64,000 nucleotides of DNA, from assembly GCF_037042905.1 (NCBI RefSeq), contig NC_087245.1, positions 13,906,501-13,970,500 of the forward strand, given 5' to 3'. Below, piece after piece: positions 9,588-20,722 of the stretch. This stretch comes from Lytechinus pictus. Taxonomy: Eukaryota; Echinodermata; Echinoidea; Temnopleuroida; Toxopneustidae. Below the pieces are notes generated by a model. It saw only the letters and a program-made list of their open reading frames with translations. It made no database searches and had not been told where the DNA came from. How positions within the stretch are numbered: the first letter of the stretch is position 1; every line of letters starts with the position of its first letter. Both the position numbers and the translations under genes were made by a program.

Positions 9588-11444
9588 CAGGGGGTCGAGT
9601 AGCCCGGGCCCCCTATTGGCGGAGGATAAAGGGGGGAAGGAAGGGGGGAAAAGAAAAAGAAGGGGAAGACAAGTGAATAAAATAAGGTGAGGGGAAGACT
9701 TGGAAAATAAAATTTACAAATATTTCATGTCACTACATGTATATACAATTTTCGCTCACGCTTCGCGCTCGCATTGCATGTTTGAGGAGATACATCAGAT
9801 TCTTCCTCAATTATCGAGCTTTCATTATTTGTTTGATTTTCAAAAAGTGCTTTGTTAATGTCAAATTTATTGTGTCAGTATCCACTGACATCTTTTCAGC
9901 TCACGCTGCGCGCTCGCATTATTTAAATTGTCTATGACCTAATCTCATCGTGATTTCCATAAATTCTCAAAATATCCCTTTCAGCTTTGATTGTCAGAAC
10001 CTATCCGCCAGCGCTGCGCGCTCGCATTTTGATTGGTGAGTAATGTATAGCTCAATAATTAGCTCTATAGTAATAAGTAAATCTTTACAAACTATTTAAA
10101 ATCCCCTTTTCATGACATCGCGATTTGCGCTCGCATTAATTGTTTAAAATATATTAACCAATGCATCCTATTCATAATTACAAAATCGCATAAAATGCCC
10201 AGTTTTCAGGCCTTAGTATCAACAAATTTCAAGTTGCTATTAGGTCTATTAGATTGAATACAATAATGACATTTTCATGAATTCCTAATAATTAAATTGT
10301 CCCCTTTGTTCAGAGTGGAATATCTCGCGCTCAGGAAGAGAAATAGGAAGATAGTCATCATTTTCATATGATGACAAAATGTCCTTAAAATTTCCCGGTC
10401 CTAGGTCAAAATAATGATAATAAAAGTATCAGCTCGCGCTTCGCGCTCGCATCATTTATTAAGTGCGATCCATAGTATCCACTTCACAATTTTGATACAC
10501 AGTGCTTGAAGGGTTGCTTAAATTTACCTTTTTTTTTTAGATCGGAATACCAAATTTTTTCAGCTCGCGCTTCGCGCTCGCATTATTGATTTTTCATGAT
10601 AAAAATATATTTAGAATGCCCAGATATTAGGTATAAATCTAAAACACACGCATGCATGTTTATTGAGATACCCAGCTTGTTCTTTATTTAAAACATGCTT
10701 AAATTATCCAGTTTTAGATTAGAATATCAACAATTTTCTGCACGCGCTTTGCGCTCATTATAGGATACCCAATTACCCATCCTTTTCATGATTTACAAAA
10801 CATGAATAGAGTGCCAAGTTTTTAGGTCTATATCTCATTTTTTTCTGCTCGCACTTCGCGCTCGCATTGTTAGTTATATACATTGCGGCGGAAGCCAAAA
10901 AAATAAGGGTTAAAAATTTGACAAGCAAAAAAAAAAAAAAAAAAAGGTTATCAAAAAAAATTTCAGGGGGGGCACCAAAGTTTTTTGACAAGCAAAAAAA
11001 AAAAGTTATCAGCCTATATTAGGGGGACAGGACCACCCCCCCCCCCCGCTTCCGCCGCCTATCCTGTTCATGATTACAAAAAGTGCTTAGAATTTCATTT
11101 TTTTAGGTCGGAATATCAAATATTTTCTGCTCGTGCTCACTTTATTGTTGAAATATATATCGTCTTCATGGCTTGATTACTTAATACAAACGCATCTTGT
11201 TCAGGAGCACAAACATAGCACAGAATGTTAAATTTTCAGGACAAAATACATGAAATTTCCAAAAACAAATAGCTCGCGCTCGCACTATTTAAATAGCTAG
11301 GGCTAATGAGATTACTATGTATGCTGTTATATAGCTAAGAAGTGAGTGTTACGAATACCCCTTCGATCGAGGAAAATATGGATGAAATTCCACCCCCCCC
11401 CCCCCCCCCCCCCCCCTCTTGGCGAAAGATGGATCCGCCTCTGA
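9588..11444 (-). mobile_element. Array-bearing transposon-like unit, copy 1
   Basis: About 11 degenerate units of 105-140 bp, each with the core AGCTCGCGCTTCGCGCTCGC followed by ATTATT, occupy 9750-11300. The right part (11230-11444) is shared with 49560-49835 and 62506-62720 and ends in a C-run and GGATCCGCC(T/C)CTG. The left limit, CAGGGGGTCGAG at 9588 followed by a G-run and a purine tract, is inferred. No protein is encoded. The CAG-G-run end recalls hAT-like termini, but the superfamily is not established. Confidence 0.6.
10885..11059. mobile_element. MITE with GCGGCGGAAGC inverted ends, copy 1
   Basis: Ends GCGGCGGAAGC and GCTTCCGCCGC. The interior has two TTGACAAGCA-poly-A blocks and a long C-run. 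It interrupts one array unit: the flanking array sequence reads continuously at 57565-57600. A second copy is at 43167-43448. Confidence 0.75.
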
Positions 11445-12290
11445 ATTTACATCCGCGCTCTGGACCGAAGAGCCGACCCAATGAACCTACACACAAACTA
11501 TACCTCCATGCACCATCTCAAGGAGCACTAGCAGGCACACACCATATCCCATCTCCCTGCATATACACTGAAATATCAGGGAGATGAAACCCCATCTCCA
11601 TGGTTAACACAATGATCAGCATGATGAGAGAGAATTGAGAGGAATGAGGGAATTCATTCTCTGACCATGGTCGCGCCGGGCAAAATAGCTACAAGTCGAC
11701 TAGTGAAGAGTCTACGTTTGTTTATCAGCTGGAACATCCGCATATCCGCAGAACATGAGCAAATGCAGCTGAGCTTTAATATTCGCCATGTGTGCTAACT
11801 GACTACGTGAATAGCCAAAGGACAAAGGAAAAGTAAGTGATAATTCGTGTGATATTACTATTAGACATGTAAGATTTATAAATTCATATCTTGTAAATTA
11901 GGAAATTCTGATCCTTCCTTCGCTGTGTCAGTGAACTCGCATCAAGGAGTCATCATTTCGAATTCGATATAGTTTTTACTGGTTTATATTGTACATGTCA
12001 ACATTATGCTCCAGTCCACCCTCCCCTTTACCCTTTATTTTTGAGATTCGTCTTTGACATACAACGGTAACGTAATTGTGTGCATACGAGTACACTACGT
12101 GTAGAGCGAAGAGTGCACAATGTACGTGAACGACGGCTGTCATATATATACGCACACCAGTCGTTTTATTCAGCTTGGCAAATCTGACGTACATGTATGT
12201 TCTTTTGGCTAATTTATAAAACGATGGCACTGTAAGAATCTAATCGGCAAGGATAGATCGGATGCTAATAAAGTTGAAAAGCAAGTCCTT
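11445..12290. other. Intergenic, no gene seen
   Basis: Mixed AT-rich unique sequence. Open frames here are short and lack any family motif. Confidence 0.5.
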
Positions 12291-12540
12291 TTGTTTTGGG
12301 ACGGGGGCAGGACCGTCGCTAAAGGGGGGCCGGGGTGTGACAACCCCCCCCCCCCACTACTCTGGATAACGTCGGTAAATCTACGCGCCCGTCGGGAAAA
12401 GAACATGAAAGAAAGGATGAGAGAGGGAAAAAGAAGAAAGAAAACGAGGAGAGAAGAAAAGGAAAGAGAAAGAAGGAAAGAAAAAAGGGAAAGAGAAAAA
12501 GAAATGCAGGGGCTGTTTGACCGACGCCTGTCGAAAAAAT
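12291..12540 (+). repeat. G-run / C-run hairpin followed by homopurine tract
   Basis: A G-rich segment (GGGGGGCCGGGG) and a C-run (12345-12356) are followed by about 135 bp almost entirely of A and G (12398-12505). The order matches other element ends in the window (9588, 13519 inward, 48250 inward). Confidence 0.6.
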
Positions 12541-12996
12541 GATAAACTGACGGGTCACGCAAGAATGTTCAAACTGCCTCATCTACCGACAGTGGTTAGA
12601 ATGCCCCGATTTTAGGTCTAAATGGCCTATAAAATATAATATGTGAACACGCGCTCTAGACCGACAGTGATTAAAATGGCCCGGTTGTAGGTCTAAATAA
12701 CAAACGAACCAAAAAATCAGCTCGCGCTTTGTGCTCGCATTATTCATTTAGTGAGATCGGCGGTTGTCAGAAAAATGATTAACTGTCGTGTCACGCAGGA
12801 ATTTTCCAACTGCCTCATGTACCGACAGTAATTAGAATGTAAATATCGGGTCACACAGGATTGTTGCAACGGCATCTACCGACAGTGATTAGAATGTCCC
12901 GATTTTAGGTCTAAATCGCCTAAAAAGTGAACACGCGCTTTGTACTGACAGTGATTAAAATGGATCGATTGTAGGTCTAAATCGCCAAAAAAATTG
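12521..12996. repeat. Degenerate tandem repeats
   Basis: Five occurrences of a CAGTGATTAGAATG-TTTTAGGTCTAAAT motif (about 12593, 12664, 12827, 12880, 12949) and two longer GTCACGCA-ACTGCCTCAT units. One unit has the CpG-rich core (12719-12741). Related to the array family, but decayed. Confidence 0.6.
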
Positions 12997-13519
12997 GTGG
13001 GGTCTGGGGCAAAGCCCCACTAGCTTATTTGCATAAAAGTTAGCAAGCTTATAGCACAATGTTGTATGCAGTTCATCTTTCTTCCCGCTCTTTAATTTCA
13101 ATCATCGGCAGCCCGGTCGTGTTTTAATTTTTTTTTCTTGTCCCTTTTCTTTGTTTTCCAATTTAACTTTTGACTAATTACATTCTACCTTCGTTTCCCT
13201 CTACAGTTTGCCATTTTGTTATCTTTTAATTTATTTCCCACCGTGCTATTGCATTACATATTTCGGAATGATTTGTTCTTTCTCAAATGTTCTTTTTTCG
13301 TACATTTTCCCGCTTTCCTTCCTTTTCCATTAAAAAAAAAGTTTTTTCGTCGTTTTATTTTCCCTTTTCCCTTTCCCTTTCCTTTTCCTCCTTTCCTTCC
13401 CCTTTCCCTTTCTTTCTCCCTCCTTTTTTTCTTTTTCCCGTTTTTCTTTTATTTTCCCGGTGAAATCCGCCAGGGGGGGCGGCTTGCCCCCCCTGCCCCC
13501 CCGCCTGTTACGCCACTGC
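12997..13519 (+). mobile_element. 523-bp element, left inverted copy
   Basis: It runs from GTGGGGTCTGGGGC to TGTTACGCCACTGC. It holds an A/T-rich body, a pyrimidine-rich tract (about 13340-13455) and 7-bp C- and G-runs. The same 523 bp occurs in opposite orientation at 19233-19755, and I found no mismatch in the stretches compared, homopolymer lengths included. Open frames inside are low-complexity and not credible genes. No transposase, so non-autonomous; family unknown. Confidence 0.85.
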
Positions 13520-13671
13520 TGGTATTTCGCCATGTTGCGATAGACTGTTTGACGTGATGGACATCGCGTATTAGGAAAGCAGTTTCGAAAAACCATTGTC
13601 ACATTCTGTGTCCTGGCACATTCAGTGACCAGAAAGGCCCTTTCCTGCGGAGAAAATCGTGGCTGTGCCAT
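13520..13671 (-). pseudogene. Relic transposase N-terminus (DUF4817-type HTH)
   Basis: From ATG at 13671 on the minus strand, about 50 residues read FSPQERAFLVTE, then an aromatic/hydrophobic stretch with FPNTRCPSRQTVYRNMAKYQ. This is the pattern of the DUF4817 helix-turn-helix found at the N-terminus of Tc1/mariner-like transposases. The frame is cut at the boundary of the 523-bp element (13519), and nothing resembling the rest of a transposase follows beyond it. A broken copy with no expected activity. Confidence 0.65.
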
Positions 13672-14128
13672 GATGTCAGGAAACTCACAAATGTGTTGTG
13701 TAGCATTAGCTTCAACAGTGCTTGGCCTGATTTGAAATAACTCAATTATTATTACAAAGGGACTTCTTGCTTATTGTGCAGTGGAATCCAATTCAGGCTA
13801 GGCATTGTTGATGTTGGCGAAAATGGGTTTTCACCCAGACCCATTATTTTGTTCATATCCAATAAATTCCATACTGATTCCCCACACATGTGGTATCAAA
13901 TAAGACTGGAAGGGTTACTCTATCTGACACTGGTACAAGAATTATGATTTATTCTATTGTATTTCTAATATGGGCATGTAAGAAAGTAACATTTTTTCTG
14001 ACTCACTGTAGAGGAATAAACATATCTTTCACCACAAAAGGGATTTGAATCAGTAGATTAATACCATTTGGATTTAATAATTTCTGTCTCCATTTACATC
14101 CAGAATCAATGATCGCCATCCGTCATCA
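13672..14128. other. UGT upstream region
   Basis: Non-coding. A candidate 3' splice site (pyrimidine-rich run ending ACATCCAG near 14102) lies about 50 bp before the UGT start, so a 5' UTR intron is possible. No clear TATA box. Confidence 0.4.
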
Positions 14129-14152
14129 ATGTTACCCTTTGCGAAAGACAGA

Positions 14153-15772
14153 ATGGATCATCGAAGCTTTCCAAATTTCCTTCAGATATATCTTCTGATT
14201 TGGGTGTGTGTAGAAGTTCATTCGGCCCATATCCTAATGTCGGGATTTGTCGGGAAAGGAAGCCATTTTCTTTGCCTCGTCCCGATCGGGAAAAGCCTGG
14301 TACGTCAAGGTCATAATGTTTCAATGCTCATCAGTGACGAATACATGGACAGGGCCAACGACCCCGAACTCAGAAAATTCTTCAATTTCGAGATCTACAA
14401 AAACACAGATCCGCAATATTCTACTAGGGAATATTTTCAACTAATGGAGGAGTTGGGCTACAGTGAAAAAGGAGACATGGTTTCTTTTTTCAAATCATTG
14501 TCCTCATTTAAAAAGATTCTAATAAAAACCTGCGAGTTTGTCATGGAAGATAAAGAAATGATGGATCGTTTTGCGACGTTAGACGCGATTGTGTCTGATA
14601 TTGGTTGGCCATGTTCTGGTCTGATCAAGTTATACCTGAAGAAATTTTATAATAACACCGGTGTTCGTCTTGTTTTGGACACACCTACCACTCCTAATAT
14701 AGCCATGTTAGATGCCTCAGGTTCTCATTTTAACGCAGCCTATCAGCCAGCTATTATGTCTGGCTTTACTTCCAATATGACCTTCATTGAAAGAACTATC
14801 AACGCACTGTCTGGATATAGTATGAGACTGTTCATCATGTTGGCGGGAAATGCGTTTTTTCCTCTCGCCGATAAATATGGGTTGCGAGATCAAACCCCCT
14901 CATTGGAATATTCCCAAGCGGCCATAGCTGATCTGAGCCTAGGGAGTTTCGACTTTGCAATCGAGTTTCCATTTCCGATATCTCCAAGTTTGATACCTGT
15001 GGGAGGTCTTACAGCTGAACCTCCGAAAGACCTTCCGCAAGACCTAGACGATTTCATCCAAAGTTCTGGAGATGACGGTGTAATAGTGTTCACCCTCGGT
15101 ACCTACTTTGCAAGTTTTGCGACTTCCAGACCTCACCTGTTAAAGATGTTCATCGATGCCTTGGCCAAGGTACCTCAGAAGGTCGTCGTGCAACTCAAGG
15201 TCATGCCCCAGTACGACCTTCCATCAAATATTAAAGCTTTACCATGGCTACCTCAGAATGACCTCCTTGGTCATCCCAAGACTCGGCTCTTCATATACCA
15301 CGGAGGCAACAACGGGTTCTATGAAGCTGTTTATCATGGCGTACCTACCATCGTTCTGCCGTTCTTTGGGGATCAACTGGACACTGCCTCCAGAATCACT
15401 TATCACGGTATGGGACTTAAACTTGACAAGATGATACTGAGCGTCGACTACATTTATAATCACGTGATTGAAGTTTTAGGAGACTATAAATACAGTGTAG
15501 CAGCCAAACGCCTTTCCGCCATCTTGAGAGATCGGCCAATGACCCCTGCTGATCGAGCTGCTTTCTGGATCCAACACGTGATCAAACATGGCGGCGACTA
15601 CCTACGAACTCCTGCTGATGATTTATCATTCATTCAGTACAATATGATTGATGTATATGCATTTCTTGTGGGTGTAGTTGTGACCATATTATTTGTATTT
15701 TACAAGATTACACGGTGCTTCGTTGCTTGCTGTATGGGAAAGAAAGGTAGTACTAAAGAGAAACGCCAGTGA
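14153..15772 (+). CDS. UDP-glycosyltransferase (UGT, GT1 family)
   Basis: A single-exon 539-residue protein, the usual length for animal UGTs (about 530). Start chosen at 14153, because a signal peptide follows at once; the frame also opens at 14129. UGTs sit in the ER membrane facing the lumen and transfer a sugar from a UDP-sugar to small lipophilic acceptors (detoxification, steroid or pigment conjugation). Visible features (numbered from 14129): signal peptide about 14-33, catalytic-His candidate His46 in GKGSH, partner Asp157 in IVSD, and the UGT signature from Trp373 with HGGNNGFYEA and FFGDQ (Asp415/Gln416, sugar contacts). A membrane helix is near 510-532, and the tail ends KEKRQ, a KxKxx ER-retrieval pattern. 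No disruption. Acceptor and sugar cannot be read from sequence. The gene sits inside the inverted pair of 523-bp elements. Confidence 0.93.
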   Translation: MDHRSFPNFLQIYLLIWVCVEVHSAHILMSGFVGKGSHFLCLVPIGKSLVRQGHNVSMLISDEYMDRANDPELRKFFNFEIYKNTDPQYSTREYFQLMEELGYSEKGDMVSFFKSLSSFKKILIKTCEFVMEDKEMMDRFATLDAIVSDIGWPCSGLIKLYLKKFYNNTGVRLVLDTPTTPNIAMLDASGSHFNAAYQPAIMSGFTSNMTFIERTINALSGYSMRLFIMLAGNAFFPLADKYGLRDQTPSLEYSQAAIADLSLGSFDFAIEFPFPISPSLIPVGGLTAEPPKDLPQDLDDFIQSSGDDGVIVFTLGTYFASFATSRPHLLKMFIDALAKVPQKVVVQLKVMPQYDLPSNIKALPWLPQNDLLGHPKTRLFIYHGGNNGFYEAVYHGVPTIVLPFFGDQLDTASRITYHGMGLKLDKMILSVDYIYNHVIEVLGDYKYSVAAKRLSAILRDRPMTPADRAAFWIQHVIKHGGDYLRTPADDLSFIQYNMIDVYAFLVGVVVTILFVFYKITRCFVACCMGKKGSTKEKRQ

Positions 15773-16425
15773 AAAAAAAGAAGCGATCGAATTACAAAAT
15801 TTAACACAAAATTGATATTTGCCAGATTAATTGTTAGGAGGGCAATGCGCTCAAAAATTTAATGTGACGTCATTATTTTTAAAATCTAATTTTGCGGTTA
15901 TTATAGAGTTATATAAAACCGACACCTGTCTTTTCATTGCCCTTCTTTCTTTTTCCATATTCCCCAATCTCTTTCACTACTTGTATGATCAAAGAGAGTG
16001 GTCACTCTCTTGCCTGATGTCTTCATTTCTCAGGATAACAACAATTAAATTATTAAAGCAGCTTCAGAACTTCCGAAGAGCTGCATTGTGGAAGACGGTT
16101 TATAATTTATCAATGAATAGAATGATCTATATACATATTCAGAGAATATGGTAGTGTTCTAATACAATTAGAAAATACAAGGTTGGAGCATTTCATTTAT
16201 TGTATGTATTTATATAATGAGAACATGGATTTTTGTATGAATCATAATACTATCAGTATCATCAATCTTATTTTACAACTTTTTTGTTCATATTGTCATT
16301 CATAATAAATCACCGTTTATCATTAAATTCGCTATTAATTATTTTAGGCCCCTATCTTAGTCTACAAACCTGGTACAATTTTGGGGAAAAATACCTGAAG
16401 TTACTGTGTCTTGTACGACCCATCG
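15773..16425. other. UGT 3' flank
   Basis: AT-rich and without a gene. A polyadenylation signal AATAAA at about 16304 could end the UGT transcript. Confidence 0.4.
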
Positions 16426-16429
16426 TTAA

Positions 16430-17013
16430 AGGAGAATGAAACTCTTGGAGCAAGTTAGCTTTTGTGAAAGCAGAAAAATCAAAGAATAAGATCAACAAAA
16501 GTTTGAGTAAAATAGGACTAGCAATAAAAGAGTTATGAGCATTTGAATGTCGAGATCACTAATGCTATGGAGATCCTCCCATTGGCAATGCAACCAAGAT
16601 CTGTGATGTCACAAATGAACAACTCTCCCCTTTTGGACGCTGAAAATATACCCCAAAACATCTCTTTTTGCTCATTCTAATCATATGACAAACGATTCAT
16701 CAATGATATAATGTTGTGAAACCTCTTTACTTGTCCTCTCATAAAGATAACACCTCACCTTGTGATAGACTCTTTAAAAGTGAGAATATAAGTGAAATAA
16801 GTACTAAAGTAATGAGGGAGTTGTACGTGTGTGACATCACAGATCTTGGTCGCATTGCCAATGGGAGGATCTACATGGCATTAGTGATCTCAATATTCAA
16901 ATGCTCATAACTTTCTTATTATTCATTCAATCTTCCTCAAACTTTCAACAATATGTTTCTTTGATTTTTCTCTTTGATATGGATTCAGCTGGTTTCAAGG
17001 GTTTCATTCTCCT
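16430..17013. mobile_element. MITE family A, intact copy
   Basis: Perfect 13-bp inverted ends AGGAGAATGAAAC / GTTTCATTCTCCT, flanked by TTAA on both sides (16426-16429, 17014-17017). TTAA duplication is the mark of piggyBac- or Kolobok-mobilised elements. The interior is roughly palindromic over its length and non-coding. Other copies: 44614-45623 and 57884-62505. Confidence 0.9.
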
Positions 17014-17122
17014 TTAACAATTTCCCACCACTTCGCCTTAAACCGTCTGCAAATACCCTGCCCTCAAAATGAGCACAAAAATTGAAAAATAACTAGAATT
17101 TTAATTCGTCATGAGGACGAAT

Positions 17123-18790
17123 TAGGTGATCTGTCTCCGATTTCATGATCAGGAAGACAATCAGCATGTTTATTGAGATCAATATGATCATCATGATGAA
17201 AACTGAACTTCTCTTACGAAAAGAACGTGTTGAATACTCTTGAAAAAGAGGGAAATGAAAAAGTTGTGTGAAAAAGTGTAGGTCATACACATATTGTACA
17301 GGAACATTGTACATTAAAAGGGATTTTAATCTCGTTTATTGTCCAATGATCTATTTTATATACATTGTAATGGTCATAAAGGACCATTTGTGAAATGTCG
17401 AAAAGAAAAAAAAAGGAAACAAAATTATCATGTTCACCCCTGCCCGCTGGGCTCGAACCCTCGACCTTAAGGAAGCAAGTCTCATGCCTTACCCATTGAG
17501 CTACACACTTCCCATAGACTTTACACATAAGCAAAACAAGAGGATTTCAAATCCAATTTTGCAAGTGAAATACGGGCATGATCCCGGCATCTGATCGGAA
17601 AATGAAGACCACATTTGCGATAGCTTACAGTCTCAGCTACAACATACTCCAAGCTCAGAGAAAACCGACAAATAGGAATGGAGATATGGCTCGCGAAATA
17701 GAGGAATGTAAAATCCAGTTTTGAGAAAAAGTAATTTCCCATAGAGATTGCACACAAAATGAGCGAAAATGACATGTCTCTATAACTTGCCATTTTTTAG
17801 GATGATCCGTTCCTTTAAATGAAAATATAGCCATCGAATTGAAAAGAGTTTGTTCTCAGCTACAACATATTGAAAACTGATCGAAAATTGGCCAATATTT
17901 ACGGAGTTAAAGTCAAATATGCATAATTATGATGACGTCATAAGTAGCAAAATGGGAATTTTGCGTTCCGACGCCATTTTGATGACGTCATGATAAAATT
18001 TCGGGTCAAATGTGACATGAAATCATACCTCCCATTCATACTCTATTCGAATATGAAACAAAAATTGGGGGTCAACGGACTTCCTGAAGAGCTATAATGA
18101 ATTTTGTATAGGCATGTTTTTGCACATATATTGTCTATGGTTAGTGCGCGTGCGCGCTCGTGCTGTAAACTTTGATGGAGGCTAATTCCGTTATTACTTG
18201 TCGTAGAAAGTTGATCAAGGTATCAAATTGTTCAGAATTATATTATCGGTGCATTGATATAAAAAAAAATGGCGATCCTATGTTGCATAGTGCCGTTTCT
18301 CGCGAGAACGCGCGCGTAACCGTGCGCGCGCGCAAATTTTTGAAATGCTTAAAATGACCTGATTCATACTCTACTTTGGTCAAAAAGTGATTTTGAGCAT
18401 TTTAAAATTTTGACGCGCGCGTACGCGCACGTCGTGACCTTTACATGACCTTTGATGACATGGACAGTTGACCCTTGACCTGAAGTTAATGTGATGTAAA
18501 TATTGTTAATTTTTGATAATTGATAATGAAGATATGATTGATTATGTGATTTTACAAAATGGCGTCTAGATGACGTCATGATGACCTTTTGACCTTGAAC
18601 CTGTTTCATCCAGATGACATAGTAAGTCCCCATATCTGATGATATTTTGAAGATAATTGATAATGTAGATTTTGAGATTTTACGCTAACAAGAAAAGGGT
18701 GGAAAAATAAAAATTAAGAAAGAAATAAATAAATAAAAAAGAAAATTCGTACGAAATTAATAGTTTATCTGTCGATTGACAGATCACCTA
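17123..18790. mobile_element. Candidate element with TAGGTGATCTGTC inverted ends
   Basis: TAGGTGATCTGTC at 17123-17135 and its exact reverse complement at 18778-18790 bracket 1.67 kb. The interior has a tRNA-like block, two CRE-type TGACGTCA sites (17932-18000), repeated TGACCTT motifs and CpG-rich GCGCGC runs (18145-18435). No coding region and no clear target duplication, so the boundary is provisional. Confidence 0.45.
17438..17514 (-). repeat. tRNA-derived SINE head
   Basis: On the minus strand an A-box-like TAGCTCAATGGG is followed 35 nt later by the B box GGGTTCGAGCCC, the two internal RNA polymerase III promoter elements. Arms do not fold well enough for a functional tRNA; a SINE relic is more likely. 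Confidence 0.6.
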
Positions 18791-19232
18791 AAAAACCCGA
18801 ACATTCTCCTCCACTGTCAGTTCTTAATTCATCAAATTGCCATTGTCCGTCCAAAACTCTGTAAGATGTTCTCTGACATCCTTTAACTTTACAACCTGAC
18901 CCAGTGGGTAGGGTGTCTCAATGTGGACACTATTTGCGTTTGTGCTTTGTTCAATATGCAACCCCATATATGTTATTTTTAGTTTTGAAATGATGCATTT
19001 TTTTGGTTAAATAAATAACTTTTTAGCTCTCGTTTATCAATTAGATTAAACATGAATGACTAAATAAATGAGTAAAACCCAATTACTTTTGCAGCTGTAT
19101 TTTTACATGTCTTACTCCAGTGGTTGGAATGCGCAGGCTCTATTTTAAACAACAATTCTTATTGGCCCATTATACATGTATGATGAAAGGAAATGCACAT
19201 TAATTTTAGAGGCAAATCAGACCTTATTCCAT
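18791..19232. other. Intergenic, no gene seen
   Basis: AT-rich unique-looking sequence with no repeat end or gene recognised. Confidence 0.5.
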
Positions 19233-19755
19233 GCAGTGGCGTAACAGGCGGGGGGGCAGGGGGGGCAAGCCGCCCCCCCTGGCGGATTTCACCGGGAAAA
19301 TAAAAGAAAAACGGGAAAAAGAAAAAAAGGAGGGAGAAAGAAAGGGAAAGGGGAAGGAAAGGAGGAAAAGGAAAGGGAAAGGGAAAAGGGAAAATAAAAC
19401 GACGAAAAAACTTTTTTTTTAATGGAAAAGGAAGGAAAGCGGGAAAATGTACGAAAAAAGAACATTTGAGAAAGAACAAATCATTCCGAAATATGTAATG
19501 CAATAGCACGGTGGGAAATAAATTAAAAGATAACAAAATGGCAAACTGTAGAGGGAAACGAAGGTAGAATGTAATTAGTCAAAAGTTAAATTGGAAAACA
19601 AAGAAAAGGGACAAGAAAAAAAAATTAAAACACGACCGGGCTGCCGATGATTGAAATTAAAGAGCGGGAAGAAAGATGAACTGCATACAACATTGTGCTA
19701 TAAGCTTGCTAACTTTTATGCAAATAAGCTAGTGGGGCTTTGCCCCAGACCCCAC
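19233..19755 (-). mobile_element. 523-bp element, right inverted copy
   Basis: Exact-looking reverse complement of 12997-13519, with the same homopolymer lengths. Reading in element orientation, ACTGC precedes it and ACTGC also occurs at its far end, a possible 5-bp target duplication; the left copy does not show the same. Confidence 0.85.
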
Positions 19756-20219
19756 GCAGTAGGGGCTCTTCATTTATAACTTTCAAATGGCTCTATAACG
19801 CCACCCGTTCAATCACATTCAAACACTGGCATACTGGCGCGGGGGGGGGGGGGGGGGGGTCTTGGTTCCACACCCAAGAGGAAATAAAAGAAATTATAGG
19901 AGACAACGTATAATGAAATGAATGGAAACAATGAAATGTGTTATTTGCCTCTGAATATAATGGAAAAATCTATCACATAATTATAATTTAATTTCAATAG
20001 GCAATTCTTTTTTTCCAGCTCGCTTTGCACGCTGGCGACTTTTTACAAGTTTTTCTCACATTGCTATGTTTTGCCCCCTCAAAGTATTTGGTTCATTACG
20101 CAACTGGGTTGAATAAATGTGTTGTGTAAAAGCTATATTCTGTATATGCCCGCGATTTGATTAAAATAGCGGCAATCTGCGAGGTTAAAATGGCTTTGAT
20201 ATCAAGAAGTCCTACAAAC
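19756..20219. other. Intergenic with G-run
   Basis: It contains an 18-bp G-run (19842-19859) and AT-rich sequence. No gene. Confidence 0.5.
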
Positions 20220-20722
20220 AAAAACAAAAAAGGTAGAAAGAAAAGCAAAGGAAAAGTGTAGGATATGATTTATTTACTGAATATAATGTAAAAAAATAGA
20301 TCAAAGTTAGATTCTCATGAAAAGGTGATTTTTTTCTCGCTCGCTTCGCTCGCTCGAGACTTATATAAAGCCGCTCTTTAGCACATGTGCTATACTGCGC
20401 CCCCCCTTTTTTTGTTCACAGTGGCATACAGACCACAAAAAAAGGAATCTAAAGAGAGAAAAGTAAAATATATTATTTTCTGGATATCATGTGAAAATCT
20501 ATCACAAAATTGGATTTTTGTATTTAAAAGGTCAAAATTTTTGCTCGCTCGCTTCGCTCGCTCGCAACTTTTTTTTAAAGATAAATTCTGCCCGATATGC
20601 AATATCTGGCCTTCTCAAATTAGTCGCCTTATTACACCATTACGCCTGTTCATAGCATGATATGACCGGGAAATTTTTGGCTCTTGCCCCCCCTGGCCAC
20701 CGACCCCTGTTACGCCGCTGAT
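20220..20722 (-). mobile_element. Repeat with GGCGTAACAGG terminus, copy 1
   Basis: The segment carries CTCGCTCGCTTCGCTCGCTC blocks (20337 and 20543) and ends at a G/C-run and TGTTACGCCGCTG (20708-20720). A second copy lies in opposite orientation at 63432-64000. It shares the terminal GTTACGCC(A/G)CTG with the 523-bp element, so the two may be related families. Confidence 0.65.

Noticed and set aside
13216-13557. 113-residue frame repeated at 19159-19536
   Set aside because: Low-complexity translation of the 523-bp element; the duplication is of DNA, not evidence for a protein.
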